Below, one piece after another: positions 13,516-22,455 of a stretch of DNA of 64,000 bases; the stretch's first letter is position 1; every line of letters starts with the position of its first letter. The notes under the pieces were generated by a model that was given only the letters and a program-made list of their open reading frames with translations, was not told the origin of the DNA and ran no database searches. This DNA is from CAIVVT01 sp963838205. Its GTDB lineage: Bacteria; Acidobacteriota; Terriglobia; Bryobacterales; Bryobacteraceae. The stretch spans positions 1 through 64,000 of the forward strand of contig CAWIQF010000006.1 of assembly GCA_963838205.1 (NCBI GenBank), given 5' to 3'. A program made the position numbers and the translations under genes.

Positions 13516-14268
13516 TCAAGCTGCATCCGTCACGAATTCAGCGATAAACGGGTTGTCGCTCCGATTGAAGCCATCGAATGTGCCGTCAAACAGAATCTTG
13601 CCTCGATTAAGCACGATCAGACGGTCGGCAACGGTCTTGGCTGTACGGAGGTTGTGGGTGACAACGATCGAAGTGACATGGTGCTTGTCTCGCAGTTCGA
13701 CAATCAGGTCCGCAATCTCCGCCGCGGTGATCGGGTCGAGGCCGGCTGTAGGCTCATCGAACATGACCAGGACCGGGTCCAGTGCCAGGGCGCGCGCCAA
13801 ACCGATGCGCTTGCGCATGCCGCCGGAAAGGTCGGAGGGCATCTTGTCGAGATCGCGATCCATTCCGACGCTGGCCAGCAACTCGTGGACCCGGGCCAGA
13901 CGATCATCGCTCGAAAGCGTGGTGTGCCGGCGCAGCGGGAAGGCGACATTTTCTCCGATGGACATGGAGTCATAAAGCGCGGCCTGCTGGAACAGGAAGC
14001 CGACCTTTTTTCGGGCTTCGTTCAACTGTTCCGGGGAGGCGCTGGATAGGTCCTGGCCTACCAGACGAATCGAGCCCGCGTCAGGTGATTCGAGGCCAAT
14101 CAGTAGCTTCAGCAAAACGCTCTTACCGGTGCCGCTACGCCCCAGGACGCAGGTTACCTTGCCGGACACCAACTCGAAGTTGATGCCAGCCAGAACTGTC
14201 TGCTCGCCGAACGACTTGTGCAGCCCGGCGACGACCACTGGCGATTCGCGTTTGGGTGGTTGTTCCAT
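13516..14268 (-). CDS. mlaF: MlaF-like ABC transporter ATPase
   Basis: A 250-aa cytoplasmic ATPase of the Mla/Ttg2 lipid-transport type. Visible motifs are Walker A GRSGTGKS (about residue 43), the Q-loop in FLFQQAALYDSM, the signature LSGGMRKR (about 145), Walker B VLVMFDEPTAGLDP and the switch histidine in VVTHN. It powers lipid movement through MlaE and the MCE protein encoded on either side. The stop of mlaE and this start are adjacent (14269/14268), implying translational coupling. Confidence 0.93.
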   Translation of the reverse strand: MEQPPKRESPVVVAGLHKSFGEQTVLAGINFELVSGKVTCVLGRSGTGKSVLLKLLIGLESPDAGSIRLVGQDLSSASPEQLNEARKKVGFLFQQAALYDSMSIGENVAFPLRRHTTLSSDDRLARVHELLASVGMDRDLDKMPSDLSGGMRKRIGLARALALDPVLVMFDEPTAGLDPITAAEIADLIVELRDKHHVTSIVVTHNLRTAKTVADRLIVLNRGKILFDGTFDGFNRSDNPFIAEFVTDAA

Positions 14269-15078
14269 TTAGAAGAACTCGATGATCAACTGCACCAGCA
14301 GCACGTCGGCCACGATGATGAACAAAGACGAGAGGACGACAGAACTGGTGGCGGAACGACCAACTCCCTCGGTCCCGCCGCGGGTACGCATGCCTTGAAA
14401 GCAGGAGACGACGCCGATGATCAAGCCAAAAACGGTGGTCTTCAGGATGGGCGGCAAAACGTCGTTGAAATTGACGCTGTGGAGGCCGTTTGAAATAAAC
14501 AGCTTCAAGGAAGTCGGCTCCGCGAGCGTGGTGGCGACATAGCCCATCAGAACGCCCGCGAAATCGGCCGCCAGCGTGAGCAGAGGCAGCGCTACGATAC
14601 AGGCCAATATCCGGGTAACCGCCAGATATTTATGTGGATCGACGGCAGAGGCTTCCATGGCGTCGATTTGTTCGGTGACGCGCATGGAGCCCAGTTCGGC
14701 TCCGATGCCGGCGCCGACGCGGCCGCTGGCGACTAATCCGGTAATGACCGGGCCGGTCTCCTTGATCATCGAGAAGACGATCACGGACGGCAATAGAGAC
14801 TTGGCGCCAAAGCGTACGAGACTATCGCGGGTTTGCAGAGACAGAACGACACCCGTGGCTCCGCCGGCTAGCGCGATCAGGGGCAGAGATTTTGCACCAA
14901 TCGCATCCAACTGACGCAAGAATTCCGCGCCTTCAAAGGGACGAGAGCAGGCGGCCCGGGCCACGCGCCAGCAAAACAGGCCTAAGTCGCCGACCCATTC
15001 GACCATTGCCTGCAATGGCTTACCGAACGAACGAGCAAGATCTTCCAGGGCCGGGTGGGGAGCGGCGGTGGTAGCCAT
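14269..15078 (-). CDS. mlaE: MlaE-like ABC transporter permease
   Basis: A 269-aa inner-membrane permease of the MlaE/YrbE family, with about five to six hydrophobic helices. Characteristic segments are GGATGVVLSLQTRDSLVRFG, the ETGPVITGLVASGRVGAGIGAELGSM coupling region and MEASAVDPHKYLAVTRI. It is the first gene of the mlaE-mlaF-mlaD operon. The periplasmic (mlaC) and outer-membrane (mlaA) partners are not next to it. No strong ribosome-binding site is seen before the ATG. Confidence 0.93.
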   Translation of the reverse strand: MATTAAPHPALEDLARSFGKPLQAMVEWVGDLGLFCWRVARAACSRPFEGAEFLRQLDAIGAKSLPLIALAGGATGVVLSLQTRDSLVRFGAKSLLPSVIVFSMIKETGPVITGLVASGRVGAGIGAELGSMRVTEQIDAMEASAVDPHKYLAVTRILACIVALPLLTLAADFAGVLMGYVATTLAEPTSLKLFISNGLHSVNFNDVLPPILKTTVFGLIIGVVSCFQGMRTRGGTEGVGRSATSSVVLSSLFIIVADVLLVQLIIEFF

Positions 15079-15219
15079 ATCGCAAAGATACTGGCAAGTT
15101 GAATGCCAAACTCCGAAGCGCGGTTTTCCGCGAGCGGAATCGGAACTGGAGGCGGCTGGGTCAGCGCGCAGGATGGCGCGCGGTCAGGGGCCGGCGGTTG
15201 GTCCTGGATGGCGGCGCGT

Positions 15220-16014
15220 TCAGGTCGCCAGATGGGGATACAGGCGGGCGCCGATGAGGACCAGGACGATCGTGGTCACGACGATGACAGCGTAGTCGAG
15301 ACCGAGGCCAAAGCTGCTGGTGCTGCCGGAGAGCATGCAGGTGCGCAGGCCGTCAACGACATAGGTCAAAGGATTCAGATGTGAAATGACCTTCAGCCAG
15401 CCGGGCATGATCGTGGTCGGATAAATCGCGTTGCTGGCGAAAAACAGAGGCATGGTGAGCACCTGGCCGACACCCATGAAGCGCTCGCGGGTCTTCACGA
15501 TGCAGGCAATGATGAGGGAAAAAGTAGAGAACAGCGTCGCGGCCAGGATGACGATCAGGAACACGTTGAGGAGCGCGAGTGGGCTCCAATCGAACTTCAC
15601 GCCGAGCAGCAGCGAGAGAGCATAAACGACGGCCGCCTGTGAGAGCGTACGGATGCCGGCGGAGAAGCCCTTGCCGAGTACGAGTGCAGCCCGCGGTGTG
15701 GGGCTGGCGAGGAATTTCTGCACAATGCCGAGGTCGCGCTCCCAAATGACATTGATGCCGTAAAAGATGGCTACGAAAAGTACGCTCTGCGCCAGGATGC
15801 CGGGCGCAATGAAATCCAGATAGGGCACGTTGCCGGTGTGCATCATCCCGCTGCGCGAGAAAACTTGCCCGAAGACGAGCAGCCACAGCGCGGGTTGGAG
15901 CGCGCGGGTGACGAGTTCCGTGAAATCGTGGCGCAGTTTGCGCAATTCAAACTCGGTGATGACGAAGGTCTTCTCGACGAAGCCGGTTAAAGGATGGATG
16001 AAAGTAGTGGCCAT
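15220..16014 (-). CDS. ABC-2 type transporter permease (DrrB-like)
   Basis: A 264-aa membrane subunit of an ABC-2 exporter. It begins with an amphipathic N-terminus (FVITEFELRKLRHDFTELVTRALQP) and has about six helices. The DrrB/NodJ-like segment YLDFIAPGILAQSVLFVAIFYG and the C-terminal NPLTYVVDGLRT are present. Drug, lipid or polysaccharide export is usual for this family; the substrate here is unknown. The start at 16014 follows the ATPase stop by 10 nt. It forms a pair with the upstream ATPase and probably an operon with the oxidoreductase before that. Confidence 0.9.
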   Translation of the reverse strand: MATTFIHPLTGFVEKTFVITEFELRKLRHDFTELVTRALQPALWLLVFGQVFSRSGMMHTGNVPYLDFIAPGILAQSVLFVAIFYGINVIWERDLGIVQKFLASPTPRAALVLGKGFSAGIRTLSQAAVVYALSLLLGVKFDWSPLALLNVFLIVILAATLFSTFSLIIACIVKTRERFMGVGQVLTMPLFFASNAIYPTTIMPGWLKVISHLNPLTYVVDGLRTCMLSGSTSSFGLGLDYAVIVVTTIVLVLIGARLYPHLAT

Positions 16015-16024
16015 AGGTTTGAAG

Positions 16025-16828
16025 CTAGCCCAAACGCTGGGCGGTGGCGCGTTCGGCGGAGACGTCGCGGAAGGTGCCGCCGGACTCCAGGGCGGTGCCG
16101 GCATAGTGGACGAAGACTTCACTCAACGTGTGGGCGCCGCCGCCCAGCGAGGTCTCGAGTTCTTTGGTCGTGCCAAGCGCATCCAACTGGCCCAGATGCA
16201 TGATCGCGATGCGGTCGCAATGGCTCTCCGCCTCCTCCAGGTAATGGGTAGTGAAGAACAAAGTGGTGCCGTAGTTGGCCCGCAGATCGACCAGATGTTT
16301 CCAGACCGCGTCGCGCGCAATCGGGTCCAACCCGACGGTCGGCTCATCGAGGAATAGCACGCGTGGCCGATGCAGCGTGGACTGGGCGATTTCCAGCCGC
16401 CGGACCATGCCGCCGGAATATTGGCTCACCATGCGGCCGCCCTCGGCGGTCAGGTCCATGAACTCCAACGCCTCGCGGATGCGCGCCTGCTGCTCGCCGT
16501 GGGGCAGGTCGTAGAGTTTGGCGAAGATGAGCAGGTTCTCGTAGCCCGTGAGCGAACCATCCACGGAGACCGCCTGCGGCACATAACCGATGGAGCGGCG
16601 CACATCGACGGCTTGGTCGGTGATGGAGAATCCGGCCACGCGGGCCTCGCCCGAGGAGGGCGGCAATAGCGTGGTGAGCATCTTGATGGTGGTGGTCTTG
16701 CCAGCCCCGTTGGAGCCGAGCAACCCGAAGACCTCGCCGGCGTTGACCGACAGGGTGAGAGAGTCGACCGCCGTAAAGTTGCCGAAGCGGCGAGTCAGTT
16801 TTTGTAAGTCCAGTACGATGTCGCTCAT
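16025..16828 (-). CDS. ABC transporter ATP-binding protein (DrrA-like)
   Basis: A 267-aa ATPase of the daunorubicin-resistance type. Walker A is GSNGAGKTTT (about residues 37-46), the signature is YSGGMVRRLEIAQ, Walker B is VLFLDEPTVGLDP and the H-loop is FTTHYLEEAE. The C-terminal extension with HTLSEVFVHYAG is typical of DrrA. It energises the permease encoded directly downstream. It starts 13 nt after the oxidoreductase stop on the same strand. Confidence 0.92.
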   Translation of the reverse strand: MSDIVLDLQKLTRRFGNFTAVDSLTLSVNAGEVFGLLGSNGAGKTTTIKMLTTLLPPSSGEARVAGFSITDQAVDVRRSIGYVPQAVSVDGSLTGYENLLIFAKLYDLPHGEQQARIREALEFMDLTAEGGRMVSQYSGGMVRRLEIAQSTLHRPRVLFLDEPTVGLDPIARDAVWKHLVDLRANYGTTLFFTTHYLEEAESHCDRIAIMHLGQLDALGTTKELETSLGGGAHTLSEVFVHYAGTALESGGTFRDVSAERATAQRLG

Positions 16829-16841
16829 GAGATAGCTCGGC

Positions 16842-17846
16842 TCAAGCCAGTTCGACGATCATCTTGCCGATGTTTTGCCCGTGGAACAGGCCGATGAAGG
16901 CGTCCGCCGCCTTGTCGATTCCTTGCGCGACGGTTTCCTTGTGCTTCAACTTGCCGGCTTTGAAATAGCCTCCGACTTCCTTTTCAAATTCGGATTGACG
17001 GTCGAGCCAATCGGAAACGATGAGGCCTTTCATGGTGAGGCGCTTGGTGATGATGTTGAACAGATTCGAGGGGCCGGGACGCGGCTTGCTCTCGTTGTAA
17101 CCTGAGATGCCGCCACATGCGATGATGCGGCCATGCACGCGCAAAGCCGAGAGCGCCGCCTGGAGCGATTCGCCTCCCACGTTGTCGAAATAGACGTCAA
17201 TGCCGTCGGGCGCAAGCAGAATCAACTGCTGCAGCACCGGCCCGGTTTTGTAATTGAAGGCGATATCGAAGCCGCATTCCGTCGTCAGAAACTGGACCTT
17301 TTCGGCGGAACCGGCGGATCCGAGCACGCGGCAGCCGCGCAGTTTCGCCAGTTGCCCGGCCACATTGCCGACCGCCCCGGCGGCTCCCGAAATATAAATC
17401 ACATCGCCGGATTTGACCTCGACCAGATTCAGCCCCGCCCAGGCGGTCATCCCCGTCATGCCTAAGGCGCCGAGGTAAACCGAGAGCGGCTGAATCGCGC
17501 GGCTGACGGGGTGCAACTGGTTGGGCGAAGCTATGAAATACTCTCGCCAGCCGAAGTTAGAAGTGACGGCATCACCCGCCTTGAATTGCCCGGCGCGTGA
17601 CTCAATGACCTCGCCGACAGCGCCCCCGTCGAGCGGTTTGCCTATTTCGAACGGCGGAACATAGGATTTCCCTGCATTCATGCGGCCGCGCATATATGGG
17701 TCCACCGACATGAATAGGTTGCGAACCAACACCTGCTGATCCTGCAATGGCTTCAATTCAGTCTGGGCCAAAATGAAATTAGCGGCGGTCGGAAGCCCGT
17801 CAGGGCGGCATGCTAACCGGATCTCGCGACTTATCACAGCGGTCAT
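16842..17846 (-). CDS. NADP-dependent zinc-independent oxidoreductase (MDR family)
   Basis: A 334-aa medium-chain dehydrogenase/reductase of the leukotriene B4 dehydrogenase / CurA / YncB type. The N-terminal SVDPYMRGRM block, the nucleotide-binding GAAGAVGNVAGQLAKLRGCRV and the late VYFDNVGGESLQAAL and ACGGISGYN segments are diagnostic. Zinc-binding cysteines are absent, as expected. Members reduce alpha,beta-unsaturated ketones and aldehydes using NADPH, often as detoxification. The start at 17846 is chosen because homology begins at MTAVISREIRLA; the frame upstream has no coding character. It lies just before an ABC exporter, perhaps a coupled detoxification/export unit (inference). Confidence 0.88.
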   Translation of the reverse strand: MTAVISREIRLACRPDGLPTAANFILAQTELKPLQDQQVLVRNLFMSVDPYMRGRMNAGKSYVPPFEIGKPLDGGAVGEVIESRAGQFKAGDAVTSNFGWREYFIASPNQLHPVSRAIQPLSVYLGALGMTGMTAWAGLNLVEVKSGDVIYISGAAGAVGNVAGQLAKLRGCRVLGSAGSAEKVQFLTTECGFDIAFNYKTGPVLQQLILLAPDGIDVYFDNVGGESLQAALSALRVHGRIIACGGISGYNESKPRPGPSNLFNIITKRLTMKGLIVSDWLDRQSEFEKEVGGYFKAGKLKHKETVAQGIDKAADAFIGLFHGQNIGKMIVELA

Positions 17847-18017
17847 AGTTATAGCTTCATCCAATCGACTCTCCGAATTAGCGCGCTCCCTAATTGGCAA
17901 TCCAGTTTCGCCGGCCTGTGGCGGTCGAGGATGACATTGGTATGAGTCAGGGTTGTCCAAACAAGAAGCGGTCCCAAACCTGGAGTTCAACCAGGATTTG
18001 GGACCACTGTCGATCAA

Positions 18018-18983
18018 TTAGAGCGCAACGCTGATGGCCAGTCCGACGCCCGGATAGTCGCGGTTGTAAAGGTAGTACCCGTTGTCATAGACGACGTAAA
18101 GGTCATCGTTGTCGTACCAGTTCTCGGCCCAGGAATCCGGCCAGGGATCCAGAAGCATGAAGGAATAGCCGCCGTACGAGAAGCGCGGATACCCCATGTA
18201 CATCGAGGGCAGGCCGTGCATACGGAAGTAGTGGTCACTCCCGAAGGAGAGATCATAGGTCGCCTGTGGAATGTAGTATCCACCATAGCCTCCACGCTGC
18301 GACCAGTTGCGATGGTCGCTACCCCAGTTATGATCGCGACCCTGCTGAAAACTGGTATGCGCCTGCCAGGCGCCATTCCCGGCCCATCCGCGCTGTTGTT
18401 GCCAATTGGTGGCTTGCTGCCGGGTGCGCTGCGGTTGCTGCTGTTGCCGGGCCTGCTGAGACTGGCTGGGCGGCGCGCTGCTGCGATTGACGGGCCTGCT
18501 GAGCTGGCTGGGCGGCGCGCTGCTGCGATTGACGGGCCTGCTGAGCTGGCTGGGCGGCGCGCTGCTGCGATTGACGGGCCTGCTGAGCTGGCTGGGCGGC
18601 GCGCTGCTGCGATTGACGGGCCTGCTGGCTGGCTGGGCGGCGCGCTGCTGCGATTGACGGGCCTGCTGAGCGGGTTGGGCGGCGCGCTGCTGCGATTGAC
18701 GGGCCTGCTGAGCTGGTTGGGCGGCGCGCTGCTGCTGCGGTTTCGGCTGGGCCTGGGCGCGCTGCTGTTGTTGCTGCGGTTTCGGCTGGGCCTGGGCACG
18801 CTGTTGCTGCTGCGGTTTCGGCTGAGCCTGGGCACGCTGTTGTTGTGCCGGTCTCGGCGCGGCTTGCCTGGCTTCTGGTTTGGCTTGCGGTTCCTTCTGC
18901 TGTTCGTGCTGCGCGATGGCCGGGACAACGGTCCCGAGAAGCACAAGAATGGCAGTCGTACTGATAACTCGAACGATTTGCAT
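18018..18983 (-). CDS. Secreted Gln/Pro/Ala-repeat protein
   Basis: A protein of about 321 aa with a signal peptide (cleavage near PAIAQ) and a low-complexity region built from QAQPKPQQQQ and a 14-residue repeat. The C-terminal 110 residues are Gly/Tyr/Asp-rich and folded-looking, with GSDHYFRMHGLPSMYMGYP and a WPDSWAENWYDNDDLYVVYDNGYYL section. The repeat changes frame: upstream copies read RAAQPAQQARQSQQ and central copies SRPVNRSSAPPSQL. A 41-nt unit and a later one-base insertion cause and then cancel the shift. The start at 18983 has GGAG 9 nt upstream; ATG at 18989 is too close. It is last in a three-gene operon. Function is unknown. Confidence 0.7.
   Translation of the reverse strand: MQIVRVISTTAILVLLGTVVPAIAQHEQQKEPQAKPEARQAAPRPAQQQRAQAQPKPQQQQRAQAQPKPQQQQQRAQAQPKPQQQRAAQPAQQARQSQQRAAQPAQQARQSQQRAAQPASRPVNRSSAPPSQLSRPVNRSSAPPSQLSRPVNRSSAPPSQLSRPVNRSSAPPSQSQQARQQQQPQRTRQQATNWQQQRGWAGNGAWQAHTSFQQGRDHNWGSDHRNWSQRGGYGGYYIPQATYDLSFGSDHYFRMHGLPSMYMGYPRFSYGGYSFMLLDPWPDSWAENWYDNDDLYVVYDNGYYLYNRDYPGVGLAISVAL
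18461..18740 (-). repeat. 42-nt tandem repeat inside the Gln-rich gene
   Basis: Copies of a 42-nt unit recur with the core CGATTGACGGGCCTGCTG (plus strand) at 18484, 18526, 18568, 18610, 18651 and 18693. All spacings are 42 nt except the 41-nt step from 18610 to 18651. The copy near 18455-18470 has one extra A (GAGACTGG instead of GAGCTGG). The odd unit and the extra base shift and then restore the coding frame. Imperfect copies continue to about 18740. Confidence 0.85.
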
Positions 18984-19003
18984 GGTCATTATCTCCGTTG
19001 TCG

Positions 19004-19429
19004 TCACTCTGGGGTATGCACGCCGACGGCCAGTCCGGCTGCATCATGTCCCGCCGCCTCCGCGGCTTCGGCCTCGGCCTTGGTCTTGTGCACCGTGCCA
19101 GCCGGGTGGTTGGGTGGGGAATAGATCGTATACAGCTTCAATGGTGCGGCTTTGGACGAATTGATCACATTGTGGTAGGTCCCTGCCGGGACCACCACCG
19201 CATCACCTTCTCGCGCCACGTGCTCCTGTTTTTCGTTGAGCACAAATCGGGCCTCTCCCTGTTCGATGCGGAAGAACTGGTCGACATGGGGGTGCACCTC
19301 GTCACCGATGTCTTCCCCCGGCGCCAGATACATCAGTACAAGCTGGGAGTGCTCTCCAGTGAATATCACCTGGCGAAAGCAGGTGTTGTCGAGAGTCTGT
19401 TTTTCAAGCGGTCCAACATATTCAAGCAT
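19004..19429 (-). CDS. Cupin-domain protein
   Basis: A 141-aa single-domain cupin. Motif 1 is seen as GDEVHPHVDQFFRIEQGEARF and motif 2 as GDAVVVPAGTYHNVIN, giving His and Glu metal-ligand candidates. The last 30 residues are Ala/Glu-rich and look disordered. It probably binds a divalent metal in the cytoplasm; no substrate can be named. An AGGAAG site lies 8 nt before the ATG. It starts 12 nt after the stress-protein stop and is followed closely by the repeat protein, so the three genes form an operon. Confidence 0.85.
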   Translation of the reverse strand: MLEYVGPLEKQTLDNTCFRQVIFTGEHSQLVLMYLAPGEDIGDEVHPHVDQFFRIEQGEARFVLNEKQEHVAREGDAVVVPAGTYHNVINSSKAAPLKLYTIYSPPNHPAGTVHKTKAEAEAAEAAGHDAAGLAVGVHTPE

Positions 19430-19441
19430 GGCAGTGGCTTC

Positions 19442-20074
19442 CTATTTCGTGGTTTCGTGAACCACGCATTCCGTCGTCTCGGGGAGCGGCGCTATGACCG
19501 GATTTGCGATGGCCGCCGATGTCCTCTCGGTGGGCTTGTCGGTCGTCGCGTAGTCGGCGGCAGACTCCGCGGCCGAGTCGATATCGAGGGCGCCGGTATC
19601 TTCCAGAATCTTCTTCGCGCGAGCGCACCACACCTGGCTGTCGCAGTGAACGGAAAGGAGAATGCCGGCCTTCCTCATCCGGCCGGCATAGCGTTTGGCG
19701 ACATATTCGCGCTGTCCCAGGCCCGAGAGGAATCCGACGATCCAACCCAGCGTCGCGCCGGCGCCGGCGCCAGCCAAAGCAGCCAGCAGCGGTCCAGCAG
19801 CGACCAGCGGCGCCAGACCCGCGACTGGCAGGATTTGGGTGGAAACGAACCACGCCAATACGGCGCCAACTACGGCACACGCCGCGGCTCCGGTGGCCGC
19901 TCCCGCCAGCGCCTGGTTGTGCTTCTCGAGCGCGAAATCCTTGGAGCCCTCGTTGTCAGAGGCCAGAACCGAGATGTCCGTCGCGCGGAACCCCGCGTTG
20001 TGCAGCACGTTGATGGTATTCGCAACGCTTGTGCGATCCGGGTAGATTCCCAACACCGAAGTGTTTTTTGCCAT
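19442..20074 (-). CDS. Glycine-zipper stress protein (YflT/GsiB-17M-like)
   Basis: A 210-aa protein. Residues 1-45 resemble the general-stress 17M/YflT domain (SVLGIYPDRTSVANTINVLHNAGF...DISVL). Two long Ala/Gly-rich membrane or glycine-zipper segments follow (about 55-110), including AALAGAGAGATLGWIVGFLSGLG. A helical stretch with AKRYAGRMRKAGILLSVHCD and an acidic tail complete it. Start ATG at 20074 is preceded by AGGAGAAAG-type sequence. It heads the operon with the cupin and repeat protein and is divergent from csbD 435 nt away. A role in envelope stress is inferred. Confidence 0.65.
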   Translation of the reverse strand: MAKNTSVLGIYPDRTSVANTINVLHNAGFRATDISVLASDNEGSKDFALEKHNQALAGAATGAAACAVVGAVLAWFVSTQILPVAGLAPLVAAGPLLAALAGAGAGATLGWIVGFLSGLGQREYVAKRYAGRMRKAGILLSVHCDSQVWCARAKKILEDTGALDIDSAAESAADYATTDKPTERTSAAIANPVIAPLPETTECVVHETTK

Positions 20075-20509
20075 TTGAACTTTCTCCTTCTGAAAGATGC
20101 AGGTAGTCACTCTGCACGAGCCGGGCCAAGCTCTGCAGAGGCCTATGATCGGGCGACGCAGGCAAGGGAAGCGCCCGCAGATGCAGAAGTTGCCGCTTTG
20201 CATGCACAATTCGTAGCGCCAAGTGACCGGACGGCACGACTGGCGGCAGGTCCTGCCGGTGAAGCTATGGAATTCAAACGGCGACAAACGTGCTTCGGAT
20301 TAAGGCACGCCGGGAGACGGGAAGGCAAGCGATCCGCGTGCGGAACATGTCCTCATGGAGCCGTCGCAGGTGCTCACGGCGGACTGGCCGAATGGCAGGC
20401 GCGGGAAGCGATGTGATTGGTGCTGATCGCATTCGTGTTGCCGGGGCAGTGCCGCTTCCTGGCGGCCCCGGCGACTCGGTCTGGAATAAATCGTTGATAG
20501 GAGAAAAAC
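20075..20509. other. Divergent intergenic region, stress operon / csbD
   Basis: A 435-nt region between two divergent stress-type genes. It should contain both promoters. I found no clear sigma-70 pair, palindrome or reading frame with coding character. Confidence 0.4.
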
Positions 20510-20746
20510 ATGAATTGGGACCAAATCGAAGGCAAATGGAAGCAGTTTACCGGCTCCGCGCGCGAGCGCTGGGGAAAACTGACCGATAGCGACTGGGGCG
20601 TGATCGCCGGCAAGAAAGACCAGTTGATCGGGCGAATCCAGGAGCGGTACGGAGTGGCGAAAGAGGAGGCCGAGAAACAGGTCGATGACTGGTCGCGCAC
20701 GCACACAGCAACGGATTGCCAGTGCGGCCACACCGCACGCACTTAG
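20510..20746 (+). CDS. CsbD family stress protein
   Basis: A 78-aa soluble protein. The first 60 residues match the CsbD fold: NWDQIEGKWKQFTGSARERW, then GKKDQLIGRIQERYGVAKEEAEKQVDDW. CsbD is a general-stress protein in Bacillus and is widespread in bacteria; its biochemical role is unknown. The last 16 residues (CQCGHTART) are unusual for the family and may reflect an altered 3' end. A TAGGAGAAAAAC site precedes the ATG. Confidence 0.9.
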   Translation: MNWDQIEGKWKQFTGSARERWGKLTDSDWGVIAGKKDQLIGRIQERYGVAKEEAEKQVDDWSRTHTATDCQCGHTART

Positions 20747-21355
20747 CGCCTTCGACTGGAAGTCCGTACCTAAGTTAACAGAAACCGATTCCTTAAACGT
20801 CACCCACCGGCTTCCCCATCTGTGGATGGTCGAAGTGGTGTGGCGACTCGCCCTTGATACGGCTCGCAGCGGTTGTGGAGCGGCGTGGTAACCGCTCCCT
20901 ATTCTCCCAGCCCGGTATCGTTTTCTCCGCGACGGGTGAGTGCTGGTTTGACGAGATTCAGACAAAGACTGAATCTGCAATCAAAGCTACGGGCGGGGGC
21001 AACCCGGCACTTCCGAACCGCTTACTACCGTTCCGCTCACTTCCGATCCGCTCGCTTCCAAACCCCGACATTTCCTGCATTCGTGTGGCAATAAATGCAT
21101 GAGCCAGGAGATCAGGGGCAAGAGAGGCGGCGAGAGATTCCGAGCCTTGGCGGTGGGCCGCGAATCCTCCTAAGATGCGGCAAACACGGTAGTGGAGCGA
21201 GAAGACAGTGGTGTTAGCAGGGCAGTGGCGTACGGATGGACCTCGAAATGCACCCTTCCGGACTTGTGCGACCAGCGAGCCGAGATCCGCGGGCATGCTG
21301 CCTGGCAGAGCCAAGCGCGGGTTGCACAAAATCTGGAGCTAAGGAGCAAGAGTAT
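20747..21355. other. Intergenic region with short direct repeats
   Basis: A 609-nt stretch without a supported gene. At about 21009-21062 it holds a run of imperfect 10-15 nt repeats built on CTTCCGATCCGCT, which looks like a small degenerate minisatellite. The 3' end must carry the promoter and leader of the LPQTS-protein gene; no clear -35/-10 pair was found. Confidence 0.4.
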
Positions 21356-22096
21356 ATGAGTGTATTAAGAACAGTCACAACCGTGTTGGGCCTAGCGCTC
21401 ATGGGCGCAGTCTTCTCGCCCGGCGTAAAGGCGGACGAGTGGAACAGGAAAACCACGATGACTTTCAGCGGACCTGTGGAGATCCCGGGAGTCCACCTGC
21501 AGGGGTGGGGGGTGTTGCCAGCGGGAACCTATGTGTTCAAGATTCTGGACTCGCAGTCCGACCGCCATATCGTTCAGATCTTCAACCAGGACGAGACGAA
21601 GGTCATCGCCACGATCCTGGCCATCCCGAACTATCGCCTCAAGGTGACAGACAAGACTGTAATTACTTTCCGGGAGCGGCCGGCAGGCGAGCCGGAAGCG
21701 CTGCGGGCATGGTTTTACCCGGGCAGAAACTTTGGCGAGGAATTCGTTTATCCGAAGGCGAGAGCAATCGAACTAGCCAAAGAGAGCAATATGCCGGTTT
21801 TGTTCACGCCGGCAGAGGTCCCGGTGGAAGTGGCGGAGCCGATCGTGTCGGTGGATCATCCGGTGGTCGCGCAACTGAAGCAGGCCCCGGTCATGGCGAT
21901 TCAACCTACGGGTGAAGAGGTAGCAGTGGCGACCGTGGTAGCTCCGGCACCCGCGGTTGAAGTCGCGCCTGAGCCCGCGCCGGCACCAGTAGCGGTGGCG
22001 GCAGCGGAGCTTCCGCAAACGTCGAGCCGGTTGCCATTGATCGCGCTGCTCGGGTTGCTGGCATTGGGCGCAGGGCTGGCCCTGCGACGGGTGTAA
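21356..22096 (+). CDS. Secreted protein with LPQTS sorting-like C-terminus
   Basis: A 246-aa exported protein. Its signal peptide ends near KADEW, and a beta-rich domain of about 110 residues follows, with FSGPVEIPGVHLQGWGVLPAGTYVF and VITFRERPAGEPEALRAWFYPG. A Val/Ala/Pro linker (about 150-220) leads to LPQTSS, a 17-residue hydrophobic helix and the basic tail RRV. This tripartite end is that of a sortase substrate. A class D-like sortase is encoded 1.4 kb downstream. The start is set by AAGGAG 9 nt before ATG at 21356. The domain resembles a common acidobacterial family of unknown function. Confidence 0.75.
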   Translation: MSVLRTVTTVLGLALMGAVFSPGVKADEWNRKTTMTFSGPVEIPGVHLQGWGVLPAGTYVFKILDSQSDRHIVQIFNQDETKVIATILAIPNYRLKVTDKTVITFRERPAGEPEALRAWFYPGRNFGEEFVYPKARAIELAKESNMPVLFTPAEVPVEVAEPIVSVDHPVVAQLKQAPVMAIQPTGEEVAVATVVAPAPAVEVAPEPAPAPVAVAAAELPQTSSRLPLIALLGLLALGAGLALRRV

Positions 22097-22239
22097 GAGC
22101 GCATTCTGCAAGGTGCTGGGCATGGCACGCGGCGCGCCTTTTCGATGGCGCGCCGGCGGCCGGGGGGTGATGTCGCTGGCGTGCATTGCGGCCCGCTGCG
22201 ACTGGCCCGGGCAGACCGGCAAAGGCGGAAGGACAGCAT

Positions 22240-22455
22240 ATGAAAGCTCTGTTCTGGATTGGGATGGTGGTGCTGATTGTGGGCATCGCTTCGCTATTTG
22301 TGCCGATTCCCCACAATCAGCGCGAAGGCTTCAAGGCCGGCGACGTGTCCGTCGGCATTGAAACCCGGCACGAGGACGAAGTGTCCCCGTATATGAGTGC
22401 GGCAATCATCCTGGGCGGAGCCGGCATGATGGTGGTTGGAAGGACGAAAAGTTAG
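22240..22455 (+). CDS. Small membrane protein
   Basis: A 71-aa protein with an N-terminal helix (ALFWIGMVVLIVGIASLFV), a short extracytoplasmic loop (GFKAGDVSVGIETRHEDEVSPY) and a second helix (AAIILGGAGMMVVG). The start at ATG 22240 has AAGGA 6 nt upstream. It lies between the LPQTS protein and the VWA lipoprotein in the same direction. The family was not recognised; it may be a sortase-locus accessory or a general membrane protein. Confidence 0.65.
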   Translation: MKALFWIGMVVLIVGIASLFVPIPHNQREGFKAGDVSVGIETRHEDEVSPYMSAAIILGGAGMMVVGRTKS

